From Pelagihabitans sp963710535 (GTDB taxonomy: Bacteria; Bacteroidota; Bacteroidia; Flavobacteriales; Flavobacteriaceae), in assembly GCA_963710535.1 (NCBI GenBank), contig CAVQAW010000010.1:558001-622000 (forward strand): a stretch of DNA of 64,000 bases, given 5' to 3'. Under the pieces are notes generated by a model. It had not been told where the DNA came from. It saw nothing but the letters and a program-made list of their open reading frames with translations, and searched no databases. The stretch's first letter is position 1, and the number at the start of each line of letters is the position of its first letter. The translations under genes and the position numbers were made by a program. This document shows positions 33,560 through 43,320 of the stretch, piece after piece.

Positions 33560-35641
33560 ATGAAACCTCTTTATTTTCCACTAGCATTTTTGTTCTTTTC
33601 ATCAATCATTTTTGCACAGGAAGGCGTACAAAATGACAGCATCACCCAACTCGACGAAGTGATCCTGCTCGATGCCCTTAAGACCAAGAATGCTCCTGGA
33701 ATAGTAGCTTCGGAAGTGATTGGGGCCAAGGTATTCCAGAACTACAGTCCGGTCGATATGGTCAGCGCCATCAATCAAATCCCCGGGGTGTATGTGCTCT
33801 CGGGCGCATTAAACACCAATCGCATTACCATACGCGGGGTCGGGGCCCGTACCCTTTTTGGCACGGACAAGCTTCGGATGTATTATAATGACATTCCTGT
33901 GACCGATGGCACGGGGTCTTCTACGATCGAAGCCTATGATTTGGAAAATCTGAGCCAGATCGAAGTCATCAAGGGACCAAAAGGAACCACCTATGGCGCC
34001 AATTTGGGCGGGGCGATCATTTTGACGCCCAAGGAAGCCCTTGGCATCACCACCACTTTTTGGAACAATTTCACAGTGGGTTCCTACGGATTGATAAAAA
34101 ATAATTTTTCCTTTAACCAAAACGATGGCAAACTCCGTATAGGGCTTCAGTATGGCCACCTGGAAACCGATGGTTATCGCGAAAACAATCGATTCGAACG
34201 GGATGGGATGCTCCTGAACGCCTCCTACCGATTCAGCCCCAAAGACAAGCTGGGCCTATTGGTGAACCACATCGATTATACGGCGCAGATCCCCAGTTCC
34301 TTAGGAGCGACCGCTTTTGCGGAAAATCCGCGACAGGCGGCTTTTACCTGGAAGGCTGCCCAAGGCTATGAAGCCAATAACTATACCCTAATGGGGTTGA
34401 ACCATGAACACCGATTCAACGAAAACCTTAAAAACAGCAGCAGTATCTTCTATACGTATCTAGACCACTATGAGCCCCGACCTTTCGGGATATTGGATGA
34501 ATTTACCAATGGATTTGGTTTCCGGAGCAAATTTGACGGAAGATTTGGGTTGGGCGGGAAACAGGCCGCTTATATTTTGGGTGGTGAATTGTACAAGGAT
34601 GAATACCATTGGAACGAATATGAGAACCTCTATCAAGCCAACAATGGCAATGGAAGCCTTCAGGGCGACCCATTTGCGAAGAACAGGGAATTCCGCAGCC
34701 AATGGAACGCGTTTGGCACCCTTTTGGTCGATATTACCGAGGCATTTTCTGCCCAAATGGGCCTGAACCTCAACAAGACCCGATACGACTTCCGTGACCT
34801 CTTCAACACAGGCGCTGCCAACCGAAGTGCCGATCGTGATTTCAGGGCCATCTTGCTCCCCAGTATCGATCTCGGCTATATCATCTCTACCAACCATAGG
34901 CTGTACGCCAATGTGGGAAGGGGCTATTCAAACCCCAGCTTGGCGGAAACCTTAACGCCCGACGGGGTGATCAATCCCGATATCAAACAGGAAACCGGAA
35001 CCAACTACGAATTGGGCGGCCAACTCTACTTCGATGAAAAAAAGCTTTCGGTCAACATCGCCGTATATCGAATGGACATCAAAAATTTACTGGTGGCCCA
35101 AAGGGTTGGAGACGATCAATTCATCGGAAAAAATGCGGGTAAGACAAAGCACCAAGGCCTGGAATTGGGCATGTCGTACGCCTTGGACCTATCATCCAAC
35201 ATCAGCGTTTCCCCTTTTTTAAACTACACCATCAGCGACCATAGTTTTATTGATTTTGTGGATGGCAGCAACAATTATTCGGGCAATCCCTTGACCGGGG
35301 TGCCCAAAAATCGAATCAATGCCGGGCTTCAGGTTCGGATGTTCAATGATTTTTATTGGAATACCACCTACCAATATGTAGGGGCAATCCCTCTGACAGA
35401 CGCCAACTCGCTATCAAGTGAGCCCTTCAATTTATATACTTCCAGATTGGGCTATGGCAAGAAACTCTCCGATCGGATCTCATTTGGCATCGATTTCGGC
35501 ATCAACAACATTTTTGATGTGGTTTACGCCCAATCGGTGCTGATCAATACCCAGGCCTTTGGCGGCGCCGAACCAAGGTATTATTACCCCGGCGATGGGC
35601 GGAATTTTTATGGAAGCCTGCGATTGGGCTACAAGCTGTAA
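33560..35641 (+). CDS. TonB-dependent receptor
   Basis: A 693-residue outer-membrane receptor with a signal peptide ending at FAQ (residue 20), no CarboxypepD-like extension, a plug domain (about 45-150; INQIPGVYVLSGAL, IEVIKGPKGTTYGANLGG) and a 22-strand barrel ending in RLGYKL. It resembles the FecA/siderophore or Fe-complex type by size and plug, but no TonB-box-proximal signalling domain is present, so substrate is unknown. Intact, unlike the other two short receptors in the window. Confidence 0.88.
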   Translation: MKPLYFPLAFLFFSSIIFAQEGVQNDSITQLDEVILLDALKTKNAPGIVASEVIGAKVFQNYSPVDMVSAINQIPGVYVLSGALNTNRITIRGVGARTLFGTDKLRMYYNDIPVTDGTGSSTIEAYDLENLSQIEVIKGPKGTTYGANLGGAIILTPKEALGITTTFWNNFTVGSYGLIKNNFSFNQNDGKLRIGLQYGHLETDGYRENNRFERDGMLLNASYRFSPKDKLGLLVNHIDYTAQIPSSLGATAFAENPRQAAFTWKAAQGYEANNYTLMGLNHEHRFNENLKNSSSIFYTYLDHYEPRPFGILDEFTNGFGFRSKFDGRFGLGGKQAAYILGGELYKDEYHWNEYENLYQANNGNGSLQGDPFAKNREFRSQWNAFGTLLVDITEAFSAQMGLNLNKTRYDFRDLFNTGAANRSADRDFRAILLPSIDLGYIISTNHRLYANVGRGYSNPSLAETLTPDGVINPDIKQETGTNYELGGQLYFDEKKLSVNIAVYRMDIKNLLVAQRVGDDQFIGKNAGKTKHQGLELGMSYALDLSSNISVSPFLNYTISDHSFIDFVDGSNNYSGNPLTGVPKNRINAGLQVRMFNDFYWNTTYQYVGAIPLTDANSLSSEPFNLYTSRLGYGKKLSDRISFGIDFGINNIFDVVYAQSVLINTQAFGGAEPRYYYPGDGRNFYGSLRLGYKL

Positions 35642-35672
35642 AAGCCTATCGCTGTCAAAAAATGGGCCTTGA

Positions 35673-37214
35673 TCAAATCTTCCTCAGCCAGGTCTTCATA
35701 TCCACCGCTTTGTGAATGATGTTTTTAAGGGAATCGATGGCAACGCGTTGTTGTTCCATCGAATCGCGATGGCGCAAGGTAACCGTTTGATCCTCCAGGG
35801 TTTGGTGGTCGACCGTGATGCAAAAAGGGGTGCCAACAGCATCCTGTCGACGATAGCGCCGCCCGACCGCATCTTTTTCGTCATAGACCACATTGAATTC
35901 CCATTTTAAGTCCTCCACAATCTTTTCGGCCACTTCCGGCAGGCCATCTTTTTTTACCAATGGAAAGACCGCTGCCTTGGTCGGTGCCAGCACGGCAGGA
36001 AGTTGTAACACTGTTCTAGTGGTGCCATTGTCCAATTCCTCATCCTTGAGGGAATGTGAAAAGATGGCCAGGAACATTCGATCTAAACCGATGGAGGTCT
36101 CCACTACATAAGGAACGTAGCTTTCGTTAATTTCAGAATCGAAGTAGTGCAACTTTTTGCCGGAGTATTTTTCGTGTGCAGCCAAGTCGAAGTCGGTGCG
36201 CGAGTGGATGCCTTCGAGTTCCTTGAAACCAAAAGGAAACCGAAATTCTATATCTGCAGCCGCATCTGCGTAATGCGCCAGTTTCTCATGATCATGGAAA
36301 CGGTAATTTTCTGCCCCCATGCCCAGCGATAAATGCCATTTCATACGGTTCTGCTTCCATTGCCCATACCATTCCTTTTGGGTGCCGGGTCTCACGAAAA
36401 ATTGCATTTCCATCTGCTCGAACTCCCGCATCCTAAAAATGAACTGTCTTGCAACGATTTCATTTCTAAAGGCCTTTCCGGTTTGAGCGATGCCAAATGG
36501 GATTTTCAATCTGCCCGTTTTCTGTACATTCAAAAAGTTCACGAAAATGCCTTGGGCGGTCTCGGGTCTCAAATAAAGATCCATGGCACTATCGGCGGAT
36601 GCGCCCAATTTGGTGCCGAACATCAAGTTGAACTGTTTTACCTCAGTCCAGTTTTTTGAACCGGAAACAGGACAAACGATTTCCAGTTCCTCGATAAGGT
36701 GTTTTACATCGGCCAGGTCTTCCTTTTCCAGCGAACGGGCCAACCTTTTTGCGATGATATCGATGTTTTCTTGATAGCCCACTACCCTTGCATTCGTGGC
36801 CAAAAATTGAGCTTGGTCAAAATCAGCGCCAAACCGTTTGCCCGCCTTGTCCACTTCCTTCTCAATTTTGGCTTCAATTTTGGCGATATGATCTTCGATA
36901 AGTACGTCGGCCCGGTACCTTTTCTTGGAATCCTTGTTGTCGATCAGGGGGTCGTTGAACGCATCGACATGGCCGGATGCCTTCCAGGTGGTGGGATGCA
37001 TAAAGATGGCAGCATCGATGCCCACAATGTTCTCGTTGAGTTGCACCATGGCCTTCCACCAGTATTCACGTATGTTTTTCTTGAGTTCTGCCCCGTTCTG
37101 GGCATAATCATAAACCGCACTTAACCCATCGTAGATTTCACTTGATTGAAAAACGTACCCATACTCTTTGGCATGGGACACGACTTTTTTAAAGAGATCG
37201 TCTTGATTTACCAT
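35673..37214 (-). CDS. glyS: Glycine--tRNA ligase (dimeric class II type)
   Basis: A 513-residue class IIa aminoacyl-tRNA synthetase of the single-chain alpha2 type found in Bacteroidota and eukaryotes. Segments VKQFNLMFGTKLGA, YLRPETAQGIFVNF (motif 2 region), FRNEIVARQFIFRMREFEQ and the motif 3 IGLDRMFLAIFSHS are present, with a C-terminal anticodon-binding domain (LAPTKAAVFPLVKK). Its mRNA may be leaderless: the -7 box TATTTTTG ends 4 nt before the ATG at 37214. Confidence 0.95.
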   Translation of the reverse strand: MVNQDDLFKKVVSHAKEYGYVFQSSEIYDGLSAVYDYAQNGAELKKNIREYWWKAMVQLNENIVGIDAAIFMHPTTWKASGHVDAFNDPLIDNKDSKKRYRADVLIEDHIAKIEAKIEKEVDKAGKRFGADFDQAQFLATNARVVGYQENIDIIAKRLARSLEKEDLADVKHLIEELEIVCPVSGSKNWTEVKQFNLMFGTKLGASADSAMDLYLRPETAQGIFVNFLNVQKTGRLKIPFGIAQTGKAFRNEIVARQFIFRMREFEQMEMQFFVRPGTQKEWYGQWKQNRMKWHLSLGMGAENYRFHDHEKLAHYADAAADIEFRFPFGFKELEGIHSRTDFDLAAHEKYSGKKLHYFDSEINESYVPYVVETSIGLDRMFLAIFSHSLKDEELDNGTTRTVLQLPAVLAPTKAAVFPLVKKDGLPEVAEKIVEDLKWEFNVVYDEKDAVGRRYRRQDAVGTPFCITVDHQTLEDQTVTLRHRDSMEQQRVAIDSLKNIIHKAVDMKTWLRKI

Positions 37215-37218
37215 GCGG

Positions 37219-37226
37219 CAAAAATA
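37219..37226 (-). promoter_or_regulatory. glyS -7 element directly before the start codon
   Basis: The minus strand reads TATTTTTG (exact TAnnTTTG), followed by only CCGC and the glyS ATG. No -33 TTG at the usual spacing was found. Confidence 0.5.
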
Positions 37227-37264
37227 GAATTTTTACCCTTAGCGCATCCCGGGAAATTTAGAAA

Positions 37265-38164
37265 TTATTTCAATTGGAATTCTGAGGAAGACAATAGCCG
37301 TTCATCCTCGAAGACATTCAGGGTATAGGTACCCTGTACCAAGGAACCTTGTGGGAGCGTTACGAAATCGCATACCTGTGTTTCTTCCCCATCAAAAATA
37401 AATTGCACCCGCTTGCTATAGACATTGCCTTGCACGGTGATCGTATTGGCATTATCCTCGATAATCCGCATTTCCGGGCTCAAGAATTGGAAATAGATCA
37501 CCTTTTCACTACCCCTGGTAGCGGGATCCGCCGAAATGGTCGCGCATCCCCTTAGTTTTTCGATGGTCGATGCCTTGGTGGTCTGTATGGCTTTGCCGCT
37601 TTTCACCCTAAAGCCGTTGCCCTGGGAGTTTTGTATTTTGAGGTAACTCTTTATTTTGAGTTCCCTGTTGAGCTCAAGGATTTTTTTGCGTTGCAGGGCT
37701 TCCGCTTCCGCAAGGGACAAGCTTTTGCCCCTCAATTCCTCAATTTGTTTTTTAGATTCCTCATACTTGTCGGAAAGCAACATGTTGTTGTACTTCAAAA
37801 AATTGTTCTTGAGCTTCAAACTATCGTTTTTGGCTTCCAACCTCCTGAGCTCCGATTTGTATTCCCTAAGGCGTTCCACGGTGAAATTGAGACGGCCCAC
37901 GGAGTCCAATAATTGTTGAACCCGGTACCTGGAGTCTTGCAATTCGATGTCATTCACCTCGTTCAGTGCGGTGAGCCGGTCGACATCGGCTTTCATAATG
38001 GTAAGATCCTTGACCAATATCGATTTTTCCTGTTCCAAATAATTGATTTGGCTCTTGGATTGCGCGTAACTATAATAAAAGGCAATTAAAATGCCCAATA
38101 TTACAGCAACCATAGCAGCTAGTATGATGTTATAGTTGAATTTATTAACTTGACCTTCCATCAA
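37265..38164 (-). CDS. Membrane-anchored coiled-coil protein of unknown function
   Basis: A 299-residue protein: one transmembrane helix at about residues 12-30 (IILAAMVAVILGILIAFYY), a long coiled coil at about 35-175 (heptads such as LLDSVGRLNFTVERLREYK), then a C-terminal beta-rich domain with two cysteines (about 190-299). The topology is a single-pass membrane protein with the coil probably outside the cytoplasm. Such genes are sometimes called chromosome partitioning protein in flavobacteria, but nothing here supports that. It is divergent from comF (39 bp gap). Confidence 0.75.
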   Translation of the reverse strand: MMEGQVNKFNYNIILAAMVAVILGILIAFYYSYAQSKSQINYLEQEKSILVKDLTIMKADVDRLTALNEVNDIELQDSRYRVQQLLDSVGRLNFTVERLREYKSELRRLEAKNDSLKLKNNFLKYNNMLLSDKYEESKKQIEELRGKSLSLAEAEALQRKKILELNRELKIKSYLKIQNSQGNGFRVKSGKAIQTTKASTIEKLRGCATISADPATRGSEKVIYFQFLSPEMRIIEDNANTITVQGNVYSKRVQFIFDGEETQVCDFVTLPQGSLVQGTYTLNVFEDERLLSSSEFQLK

Positions 38165-38203
38165 AATCGGTGCGCTTTAAGTAGGTTATTAATACAGTAA
38201 GGT

Positions 38204-38917
38204 TTGTTTGGTTCCAAACTATCAAATATACTAAACGATATCAACTCAATTCTCTTGCCCAATGTGTGTTTTGGATGTAATGCGCATTTATCTAGAGGAG
38301 AACAACTACTGTGTACCGTTTGTCGAAACGATTTGCCATTCACCGAGTACACCTTTAACGTAGAAAATGCAGTTGACCGTATATTTTTCGGACGAACTGC
38401 AATCAAAAAGGCAAGTTCATTCCTTTTTTACCGGAAAAACAACAAGGTACAGCACCTGATTCACCACCTAAAATATAAAAATCAAGAGCAGATCGGCACC
38501 TTTTTGGGCAACTGGTATGGCCAAATCCTAAAATCGGATAAGGGCTTGGTCGACAAAATTGATTTGGTGGTCCCCGTACCCTTGCATCCCAAAAAATTAA
38601 AAAAAAGGGGGTACAACCAAGTTGCCGAATTCGCCAAACGGTTGGCCTACCATCTCCATGCAGACTATTCGGACACCCTTTTGCTGAAAACCTCCAATAA
38701 TAGGACACAGACCATAAAAGGACGTTTGGGACGATGGCAAGAAAATAAATCATTGTTTACCCTATCGTCCATAGCCCCTTTTGAAAACAAGAACATTCTC
38801 TTGGTCGACGATGTGATCACCACCGGCGCCACCATGGAGAGATGCGCTGAAACTTTGCACCAAATTCCCGGCATAAACATATATATCGCAAGTATGGCGG
38901 TAGTGCCCCTAAATTAA
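38204..38917 (+). CDS. comF: ComF-family phosphoribosyltransferase-like protein
   Basis: A 237-residue ComF protein. The N-terminal zinc ribbon has C-x2-C...C-x2-C (VCFGCNAHLSRGEQLLCTVC), and the phosphoribosyltransferase domain carries the PRPP loop ILLVDDVITTGATM. ComF takes part in natural DNA uptake in competent bacteria, and related proteins may salvage purines. The start is probably TTG 38204 (MFGSKLSNILND), as no suitable ATG precedes the zinc ribbon. It is divergent from the coiled-coil protein and is followed by the Ig-like lipoprotein. Confidence 0.88.
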   Translation: MFGSKLSNILNDINSILLPNVCFGCNAHLSRGEQLLCTVCRNDLPFTEYTFNVENAVDRIFFGRTAIKKASSFLFYRKNNKVQHLIHHLKYKNQEQIGTFLGNWYGQILKSDKGLVDKIDLVVPVPLHPKKLKKRGYNQVAEFAKRLAYHLHADYSDTLLLKTSNNRTQTIKGRLGRWQENKSLFTLSSIAPFENKNILLVDDVITTGATMERCAETLHQIPGINIYIASMAVVPLN

Positions 38918-38962
38918 GATTTTGAAGCTTTTTTTTAACGGCTTCCGCCGCTTGAAATGATA

Positions 38963-38991
38963 TTGGATTATCCAAATAAATCGTTTCTTTG
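38963..38991 (+). promoter_or_regulatory. Promoter of the Ig-like lipoprotein (TTG-N18-TTTCTTTG), near-leaderless
   Basis: TTG (38963-38965), 18 nt, then TTTCTTTG (38984-38991; one mismatch to TAnnTTTG), then 5 nt to the ATG at 38997. The spacing equals that of the bioF promoter. Confidence 0.5.
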
Positions 38992-38996
38992 TCGTC

Positions 38997-40625
38997 ATGA
39001 AGCACACCAAATTGTTAAGACGGGCTTTGGCTGGACTCTTTCTGTCGTTTATCTCCTTAGCCCTGTTGCAGTGCGCCAAAAGGGGTAGCCCCACCGGGGG
39101 TCCAAAAGATGTGCAGGGACCGGTGCTACTCAAGGCTGAGCCCGAAAACCTGTCGGTCAACTTCGAGGGTAACAAAATACGCTTGTATTTCGACGAGTAT
39201 ATTAAGTTGGAAAAACTTCAGGAACAACTTATCGTTTCACCGCCCCTAAAATACCTACCGCAGATTACGCCACAGGGGGGAACGGCCAAGGTCATCGAAA
39301 TAACTTTGAAAGATACCCTGCAGGAAAACACTACCTATACCTTGAATTTTGGGCAAAGTATCGTTGACAATAACGAAGGGAATCCGAACAGTTTTCTCAC
39401 CTATGTATTTTCCACTGGGAGCTATATCGATTCACTACAACTTCAAGGCGCGGTAAAAGATGCCTTCAACAAAACGCCCGATGATTTTATCAGTGTGATG
39501 TTATACGGTATCGACAGCACCTACAATGACTCTACCGTTTATCGTCGACCCCCAAATTACATCACCAATACCCTCGACAGTGCCGTAATATTTAGCTTGA
39601 AGAATATCAAGGAAGGCAACTATGCGCTTTTTGCCATCAAAGATGTGGCGAAAAATAATGTTTTTGATCAGAATACGGATAAGATCGGATTTGTTGCCGA
39701 TACCATTTCCCTGCCAACCGATTCCATTTACCTGCTCAATTTATTCAAGGAAATTCCAAACTATACGGTTTCCGTACCCAGTTTTGCCGCCAAAAACAAA
39801 ATTATTTTCGGCTATTATGGCATAGGTACCGACATACAAATCAAGCCCCTTACCCCCTTGCCCGACAGTGTGCGCACCATGGTGCTCAAGGAGCGGGACA
39901 AAGACAGCCTCGACTTTTGGTTGACCCCTTTTGAAGCAGATTCCATAATTTTCACCGTGGCCAACGAGAAGCTAAAAATTATAGATACCTTCACGGTTAA
40001 AACCAGGAAAGTAGGTGTCGATTCTTTGGTCCTTACGCCCAATTTTCGGGGTGCATACGGCTTTAGGGATCGATTTCATGTGGCGGTGAACACCCCCATT
40101 ACCCAAATGGATACCACAAAGTTCGATATCATCAACCAAGATTCACTTGCGGTGCGCTTGGGACTGACACTCGACAGTCTGGACAATAAGATCGATTTTG
40201 ATTTCGAAGCTGAACCCAATGAAAAATATAGTATTGCCCTATACCCCGGTGCCATCACCGATTTCTTCGGAGAGACCAACGATACCCTTTCCTATACCCT
40301 AACGACCAAAAGTTTAGCTGACTATGGAAATTTAAGGATGACCTTGGCGGGAAACGTCAGCTATCCCTTGATCGTACATTTGACCGACGAAAAGGGAAAG
40401 ATCAAAAGGGAAATCATTGCCGAAGAATCAGCGGTTTTCGAATTCAATAGTTTAGAACCCGGGAAATATCTGGTACGCGTGATTTTCGATACCAATGAAA
40501 ACAGGAAATGGGATACGGGCAACTACCTCCTAAGGATACAGCCCGAAAAGGTTAGCTATTACCCGAAGGTCATCGATATGAGAGCCAATTGGGAGGTAAA
40601 CGAATCCTTTACAATATTAGAGTAA
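38997..40625 (+). CDS. Ig-like domain (Big_5-type) lipoprotein
   Basis: A 542-residue lipoprotein: signal with lipobox LLQC (Cys26), then SPTGGPKDVQGP and a Big_5/SbsA-type Ig-like domain at about 40-130 (LLKAEPENLSVNF, IRLYFDEYIKLEKL), followed by beta-rich repeats to the end. The N-terminal pattern is characteristic of a conserved Bacteroidota surface or periplasmic lipoprotein family of unknown function. It follows comF by 79 bp and its 3' end overlaps the convergent nitrilase gene by 17 bp. Confidence 0.8.
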   Translation: MKHTKLLRRALAGLFLSFISLALLQCAKRGSPTGGPKDVQGPVLLKAEPENLSVNFEGNKIRLYFDEYIKLEKLQEQLIVSPPLKYLPQITPQGGTAKVIEITLKDTLQENTTYTLNFGQSIVDNNEGNPNSFLTYVFSTGSYIDSLQLQGAVKDAFNKTPDDFISVMLYGIDSTYNDSTVYRRPPNYITNTLDSAVIFSLKNIKEGNYALFAIKDVAKNNVFDQNTDKIGFVADTISLPTDSIYLLNLFKEIPNYTVSVPSFAAKNKIIFGYYGIGTDIQIKPLTPLPDSVRTMVLKERDKDSLDFWLTPFEADSIIFTVANEKLKIIDTFTVKTRKVGVDSLVLTPNFRGAYGFRDRFHVAVNTPITQMDTTKFDIINQDSLAVRLGLTLDSLDNKIDFDFEAEPNEKYSIALYPGAITDFFGETNDTLSYTLTTKSLADYGNLRMTLAGNVSYPLIVHLTDEKGKIKREIIAEESAVFEFNSLEPGKYLVRVIFDTNENRKWDTGNYLLRIQPEKVSYYPKVIDMRANWEVNESFTILE

Positions 40626-41385
40626 ATCGGTCCATATCATCCAGAAATTTGAGCTTTTCCCTGGTATTTTGAAGATGGTCCATACTTAGCTCCCCATAAA
40701 GGATTTCCTCTTTCTGTGAAAAAACCAAGGGTTTTCCCAAGGCATCATAAATGGCAGAATGTCCGGGATATTGTAGTTTCACACCGTCCGTGCCGATCCT
40801 ATTCACCCCTATACAATAGCTCATGTTCTCGATGGCACGGGCCGCCAGGAGGATGTCCCAAGCGTGGATACGCACTTTTGGCCAGTTGGCAACATAAACC
40901 AAAACATCATAGTGTTCCACATTGCGGGCCCAGACCGGAAATCGGAGGTCATAGCAGATCATCGGACAGATTTTGAAGCCCCTAAAATTGACCAATACTT
41001 TTTGTCGACCCGACCCGTATACCTTGTTTTCCCCGGCCAGGGTAAACGTGTGTCGCTTGTCGTACTGTTCGAAACTACCGTTGGGTTTTACAAAAAAAAG
41101 TCGATTGGTGTATTGCCCCATTTCAAAATATGGAAGGCTTCCCATGATGGCCGCATTCTTTTGTTTCGCGATTTCCTGCATCCAAGCCAAGGTCTTTTTA
41201 CCTTCTTCTACGGGTATGTTTGTGGGCGACATGCTAAATCCTGTAGTAAACATTTCTGGCAATACGATCAAATCGACCTCTTCCGAGATGCCGCCGATAA
41301 TTTTTGCAAATGCGGATCGGTTGGCCTCTGGATCTTCCCATACCAACTGGAACTGGAGCAATGCCGTTTTTAATTTTTTATCCAT
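40609..41385 (-). CDS. Nitrilase-family omega-amidase
   Basis: A 258-residue carbon-nitrogen hydrolase of the Nit2/YafV type. The Glu-Lys-Cys triad is visible in LIVLPEMFTTGF (Glu), QYDKRHTF (Lys) and CPMICYDLRFPVWAR (Cys). Family members deaminate alpha-ketoglutaramate and alpha-ketosuccinamate, repairing side-products of glutamine transamination. It follows the ankyrin gene by 25 bp on the same strand and overlaps the end of the convergent lipoprotein gene. Confidence 0.9.
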   Translation of the reverse strand: MDKKLKTALLQFQLVWEDPEANRSAFAKIIGGISEEVDLIVLPEMFTTGFSMSPTNIPVEEGKKTLAWMQEIAKQKNAAIMGSLPYFEMGQYTNRLFFVKPNGSFEQYDKRHTFTLAGENKVYGSGRQKVLVNFRGFKICPMICYDLRFPVWARNVEHYDVLVYVANWPKVRIHAWDILLAARAIENMSYCIGVNRIGTDGVKLQYPGHSAIYDALGKPLVFSQKEEILYGELSMDHLQNTREKLKFLDDMDRFTLIL

Positions 41386-41410
41386 GGGGTTCCCTTAAAT
41401 CATGGTTATT

Positions 41411-41893
41411 TTAATGTTTGTGGTTTTCCAATAAATCGATCAATCCGGGCGTCCCTTGCATTCTGGCATGATCCAGGGCCGAATTCCCTTTTGCGTCCTT
41501 GATTGAGATATCGGCGCCATGTTCGAGCAAGAGTTTGACGATTTCCGGTTTGTTGAAAGTAACCGCATAGATCAAACAAGTAGCGCCCATCGCATTTCTA
41601 TGGTTGACGTTTGCCCCCCGCCCGATCAAGGTTTTGGCCATGGGCAGGTACCCTTTGAAACATACGCCCATCAAAGCCGTATTCCCCGATGCATCCTCCG
41701 CATCAACCTCGGCACCCTTTTCCAACAAAAAATCGACCACCGCTTCCCGATCATAGTAAGCCGCAAGGGTCAAGGGCGATGAGCCGCGTTGGTCGGTCGC
41801 ATTGACCAAATAGGGATTTTCGGCCACCAAAGCCCGTACATCGTCCAAATCTCCGCCACGAACGGCATTTAATAAACGCTCCAATTGTTCCAT
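41411..41893 (-). CDS. Ankyrin-repeat protein
   Basis: A 160-residue protein made of about four ankyrin repeats (GSSPLTLAAYYDREAVVDFLLEKGAEV, GNTALMGVCFKGYLPMAKTLI and following, split here), ending in NHKH. ATG 41893 (MEQLERLLNAVRGGDL) starts just before repeat one; the longer frame upstream is not ankyrin-like. Ankyrin repeats bind proteins; the partner is unknown. It is co-directional with the nitrilase 25 bp downstream. Confidence 0.85.
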   Translation of the reverse strand: MEQLERLLNAVRGGDLDDVRALVAENPYLVNATDQRGSSPLTLAAYYDREAVVDFLLEKGAEVDAEDASGNTALMGVCFKGYLPMAKTLIGRGANVNHRNAMGATCLIYAVTFNKPEIVKLLLEHGADISIKDAKGNSALDHARMQGTPGLIDLLENHKH

Positions 41894-42397
41894 CGAAATA
41901 AAAGTATAAAAAAAACAAGCACCATCCCTATTCATGAATATCGCCGAATGAAGTATCATGGTGGTCAACCGATTTTTTTAGAAACTTTGGTTCGATCCGA
42001 TATTTTTTGTACTACCTATCAAATTTATCTTCATACGGCAGGCCATAGCCTTGGGCACTATTTAGACTGGGTTGGGTAAAAAGGGTCTTTTGTGCCTTCC
42101 AGTATCAATGTCATTATTGGCCGTCTAAGAGGAGATGACCGAGGAAGACTGTCATGTGCGCATCCATGTGGAAGGGTGTTTTAATTGTTTTAGGAAAAAC
42201 AGTGTTGCCCAATAGGCCTGTTGACGGAACGTTATTCAAACAAATAGACGCCGATTAGACCTCAATTTGGCTAATGCAGTTAAACTTTCCGGAATATCGA
42301 CCTTTGAACCTATTGCTTTTGATTGTACCTTTTCGGAAAAATCATGCTATGTTGGTTTGGGGCCAGCAGCAAACCCAACTTTCATTCTTTGAATATT
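41894..42397. other. 504-bp intergenic region without a supported gene
   Basis: No frame here has a convincing start, family motif or composition. A 42-nt stretch near 42053-42094 can fold through GGGCAC and GTGCC arms, and the flanking sequences look like unannotated leader DNA. The membrane protein frame is open in the last 75 bp but its likely start is 42398. No mobile-element ends were recognised. Confidence 0.4.
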
Positions 42398-43294
42398 ATG
42401 AAGGACTCCATTAACGTTATTGACCGTTTGTACCGGCTTTTCCTTTCCGAAAAAACCAAGGAGCGAAGTGAAAAGGTGATTATCTCCATTGCCATTGTCA
42501 GTTTTCTCTTGCACTTAGTTCTTATTTTGTTCAAGGATTTGATGCCCGGAGTACTTAGGTTCGATTCTGAGCTTTTCAACAATCCCATTTCAGCAATTTA
42601 TACCCCGTTTTCCTTTATTTTAGTTTATGAAGTATACCTGTTGGTTTACTACCTCCCTAAATCAATTTCCCTATATATCAGCAAACAATACGAAATCATC
42701 ACTTTGGTGATCATCAGACGGATATTCAAGGACCTCTCCAATCTGGACCTCAACACCAATTGGTTTGAAAATAGCTATGACCTGCAACTCACCTTTGATT
42801 TGGTGACCACCATAGTGCTTTTTGGCCTAATCCTCCTGTTCAATAAATTAAATCAGAACCGGAAAAAAGTGCGGGGAGAAGCCGAGGAAAAATCGGATAC
42901 CCTCGTGCGGCTCATTCGCAGGAAAAAAATCCTGGCTGTTATTCTGGTGCCAGTATTCTTGAGCCTTGCCCTATACAGTTTTGGAACTTGGATCACAGAT
43001 ATAATAGGGGCCACCCAAGGCGACATCGGGTCACTTGGCGACATCAACCTGATTTTCTTCAACGAATTCTTCACCATTCTTATTTTGGCGGATGTGCTCT
43101 TACTGCTTTTCTCCTTCTTCCACACCGATCAGTTCAATGCGGTGATACGCAATTCGGGCTTTATCATTTCCACCATCCTCATCAGGTTATCGTTCAGTAC
43201 CACCGGGCTTATCAACGATCTGCTGGTCGTTGTGGCGGTTACCTTCGGCGTGCTCATCCTATGGTTGAACAACAAATACTACGCCTTGGAATAA
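42398..43294 (+). CDS. Multi-pass membrane protein of unknown function
   Basis: A 298-residue protein with about six hydrophobic segments (for example VIISIAIVSFLLHLVLILF, VTTIVLFGLILLF, ILAVILVPVFLSLALYSF and two near the C-terminus). Basic, charged stretches (SEKTKERSEK, NRKKVRGEAEEKSDTLVRLIRRKK) alternate with them, and one segment reads ITLVIIRRIFKDLSNLDL. I do not recognise the family. ATG 42398 (MKDSINVIDR) is the preferred start; an upstream codon at 42323 has a less natural N-terminus. Neighbours give no clue. Confidence 0.7.
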   Translation: MKDSINVIDRLYRLFLSEKTKERSEKVIISIAIVSFLLHLVLILFKDLMPGVLRFDSELFNNPISAIYTPFSFILVYEVYLLVYYLPKSISLYISKQYEIITLVIIRRIFKDLSNLDLNTNWFENSYDLQLTFDLVTTIVLFGLILLFNKLNQNRKKVRGEAEEKSDTLVRLIRRKKILAVILVPVFLSLALYSFGTWITDIIGATQGDIGSLGDINLIFFNEFFTILILADVLLLLFSFFHTDQFNAVIRNSGFIISTILIRLSFSTTGLINDLLVVVAVTFGVLILWLNNKYYALE

Positions 43295-43320
43295 AGGACT
43301 GTTCCATTTTTATCAATAGA

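Noticed and set aside
38204..38917. ComF and the divergent coiled-coil protein as a DNA-uptake pair
   Set aside because: Only proximity supports it; the coiled-coil protein has no competence-related motif.
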